Below the pieces are notes generated by a model that saw nothing but the letters and a program-made list of their open reading frames with translations, had not been told where the DNA came from and ran no database searches. The position numbers and the translations under genes are program-made. This document shows positions 6,672 through 7,305 of a DNA stretch of 7,305 nucleotides, piece by piece. This DNA is from Anaerolineae bacterium (GTDB lineage Bacteria; Chloroflexota; Anaerolineae; JAFGEY01), in the NCBI GenBank assembly GCA_016929205.1, contig JAFGJF010000264.1:1-7305 (forward strand), in the 5' to 3' direction. How positions within the stretch are numbered: the stretch's first letter is position 1; every line of letters starts with the position of its first letter.

Positions 6672-6713
6672 CTGCTTTAACACATTAACTTGGAATCTCG
6701 CTTCATCTACTGT
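6642..6713 (-). ncRNA. Predicted short (about 70 nt) transcript: csp leader attenuator RNA or independent small RNA
   Basis: The stretch runs from the predicted transcription start (A at 6713 or 6711) to the terminator U-tract. It contains a 9-codon reading frame beginning ATG at 6706 and ending TAA at 6679-6677, without a ribosome binding site and only 5-7 nt from the start point. It may be a chance frame or a leaderless leader peptide. CAAGTT (6691-6686) can pair with GACTTG (6663-6658) in the RNA (5 Watson-Crick pairs plus one wobble), which would compete with the terminator stem. AATGTGTTAAA (6686-6676) can pair with TTTATCACATT (6637-6627) outside it. The boundaries are inferred from promoter and terminator only. 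Confidence 0.45.
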
Positions 6714-6718
6714 AAAAG

Positions 6719-6747
6719 ATTATACCACATTTACAAAGAATTGTCAA
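6719..6747 (-). promoter_or_regulatory. Perfect-consensus housekeeping promoter reading toward csp
   Basis: On the minus strand TTGACA (6747-6742) and TATAAT (6724-6719) are separated by exactly 17 bp, an exact match to the sigma70/SigA consensus. Surroundings are AT-rich, unlike the GC-rich genes around. Predicted start is A 6713 or A 6711, giving csp a leader of about 168 nt. Such full-consensus promoters are rare and imply strong transcription, which fits an abundant cold-shock protein controlled after initiation. Confidence 0.85.
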
Positions 6748-6751
6748 ATTT

Positions 6752-6777
6752 CCGAATCAATGACTTTGAAGATTCGG
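6752..6777. repeat. Inverted repeat directly upstream of the -35 box
   Basis: CCGAATC (6752-6758) and GATTCGG (6771-6777) are exact reverse complements 12 nt apart. The repeat starts 4 bp upstream of the -35 box, centred about 52 bp before the predicted start, where activators often bind. It may instead be a weak 3' hairpin for the oxidoreductase message, but no good T-run follows. Confidence 0.5.
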
Positions 6778-6865
6778 TCATAACTGCTCGGGGTGTCAGC
6801 ATCAGTTCTGGAAAACGACCCTGTCCGCACACGACAAGTTGTTCGGCTGTACTGGACTGCCCAAG
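6778..6865. other. Non-coding spacer after the oxidoreductase gene, nothing recognised
   Basis: About 88 bp between the oxidoreductase stop and the inverted repeat. I see no terminator-like hairpin with a T-run, no promoter and no RNA gene. Reading frames passing through on either strand are short and lack ribosome binding sites. Confidence 0.5.
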
Positions 6866-7305
6866 CTACGACGGTAGTGCCGGCACCGCCACCCATCGCC
6901 GCTCTCGCCAGCTCTCCATTCCCAACTCGGCCAACTGTACCCCTTTGGCGCCTGCCAGCAGCGTCCATGGAAATGGCGTGCCGACAGCGACGTGTTTGAT
7001 AAAGAGCTCCCACTGTGCCCTGAACGCGTTCCCATAAACCTGGTGAGCCGGCATCGGCTGCCACCCCTCGTAAAAATCGATCGGGCTCGGCAGGTCGGGG
7101 TTCCATACCGGCTTGGGGGTCACCGCCTCGTGCTGTACCAGACACTCGCGCAGCGTGGCCACCGCGCTGCCCTGCATCCCGTCCACCTGGATTGTCAGCA
7201 GATCGTCGCGCCGCACGCGCACCGCCCACGACGAATTAAACTGGCACACGATCCCGTTCTCCAGTTCAAACGTCGCATAGGCGGCGTCTTCAGCCGTGCA
7301 GCGAT
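6866..7305 (-). CDS. Gfo/Idh/MocA-family oxidoreductase, C-terminal part (5' end beyond window)
   Basis: A minus-strand frame runs from the right edge to TAG at 6868-6866, giving 145 visible residues. The frame stays open to the edge, so the GTG at 7249 is an internal Val rather than the start. The text fits the C-terminal alpha/beta domain of NAD(P)-dependent sugar-type dehydrogenases: a strand pair around YATFELENGIVCQFNSSWAV, then RRDDLLTIQVDGMQGSA, and the late helix YGNAFRAQWELFIKHV with the closing LLAGAKGVQLAELGMESW. The N-terminal Rossmann fold with its dinucleotide motif lies outside, as does the catalytic Lys-Pro region, so the substrate (sugar, inositol or other polyol) is unknown. 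It is co-directional with csp, but a promoter and terminator lie between them, so it is probably a separate transcription unit. Confidence 0.8.
   Translation of the reverse strand, partial: RCTAEDAAYATFELENGIVCQFNSSWAVRVRRDDLLTIQVDGMQGSAVATLRECLVQHEAVTPKPVWNPDLPSPIDFYEGWQPMPAHQVYGNAFRAQWELFIKHVAVGTPFPWTLLAGAKGVQLAELGMESWRERRWVAVPALPS

Noticed and set aside
6744..7229. 161-residue minus-strand frame overlapping the oxidoreductase
   Set aside because: Wrong frame relative to a clearly family-like C-terminal domain; it also runs through the -35 box of the promoter.
1..7305. Mobile element, CRISPR array, tRNA/rRNA, or defence system
   Set aside because: No transposase or integrase, no spaced direct repeats, no tRNA cloverleaf, and every sizeable gene belongs to a transport, RNA-metabolism or general enzyme family.

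Overview
The window looks like chromosomal DNA from a GC-rich, non-proteobacterial bacterium. A Chloroflexota (Anaerolineae-like) source fits best: there is an RNase J, a fused double-ATPase ECF transporter protein, a small cold-shock protein, GC-rich codon use, and short AT-rich intergenic regions with consensus sigma70/SigA-type signals. The phylum is an inference from protein style; no rRNA or other marker is present.

Layout, left half (+ strand). Positions 2-451 hold the 3' end of a probable SAM-dependent methyltransferase. An ECF-type (energy-coupling factor) vitamin/micronutrient importer follows: a fused EcfA-EcfA ATPase (566 or 590 to 2296), a substrate-binding S component with ten predicted membrane segments (2298-3230), and the coupling protein EcfT (3458-4336). 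The ATPase and S genes are almost contiguous. S and T are separated by 227 bp holding a perfect 15-bp inverted repeat and a set of mutually exclusive RNA stems, a possible regulatory leader for ecfT. All three module parts are present, so this should be a complete dedicated ECF importer. Its substrate cannot be read from the sequence.

Layout, right half (- strand). RNase J (6040-4391) converges on ecfT. Upstream of it lies a cold-shock-domain gene (6544-6335). The 320 bp to the right of that gene are rich in signals: a perfect-consensus promoter (TTGACA, 17 bp, TATAAT; 6747-6719) reading left, a strong intrinsic terminator only about 40-70 nt into the transcript, and a perfect 22-bp palindrome immediately before the csp ribosome binding site. 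Together these give csp a leader of about 168 nt with an attenuator-like terminator, or alternatively a short independent RNA followed by csp. At the right edge is the C-terminal part of a Gfo/Idh/MocA-type oxidoreductase (7305-6866).

The most interesting unexplained elements are the two non-coding regions (3231-3457 and 6545-6780). I see no mobile element, CRISPR array, tRNA, rRNA or defence system.
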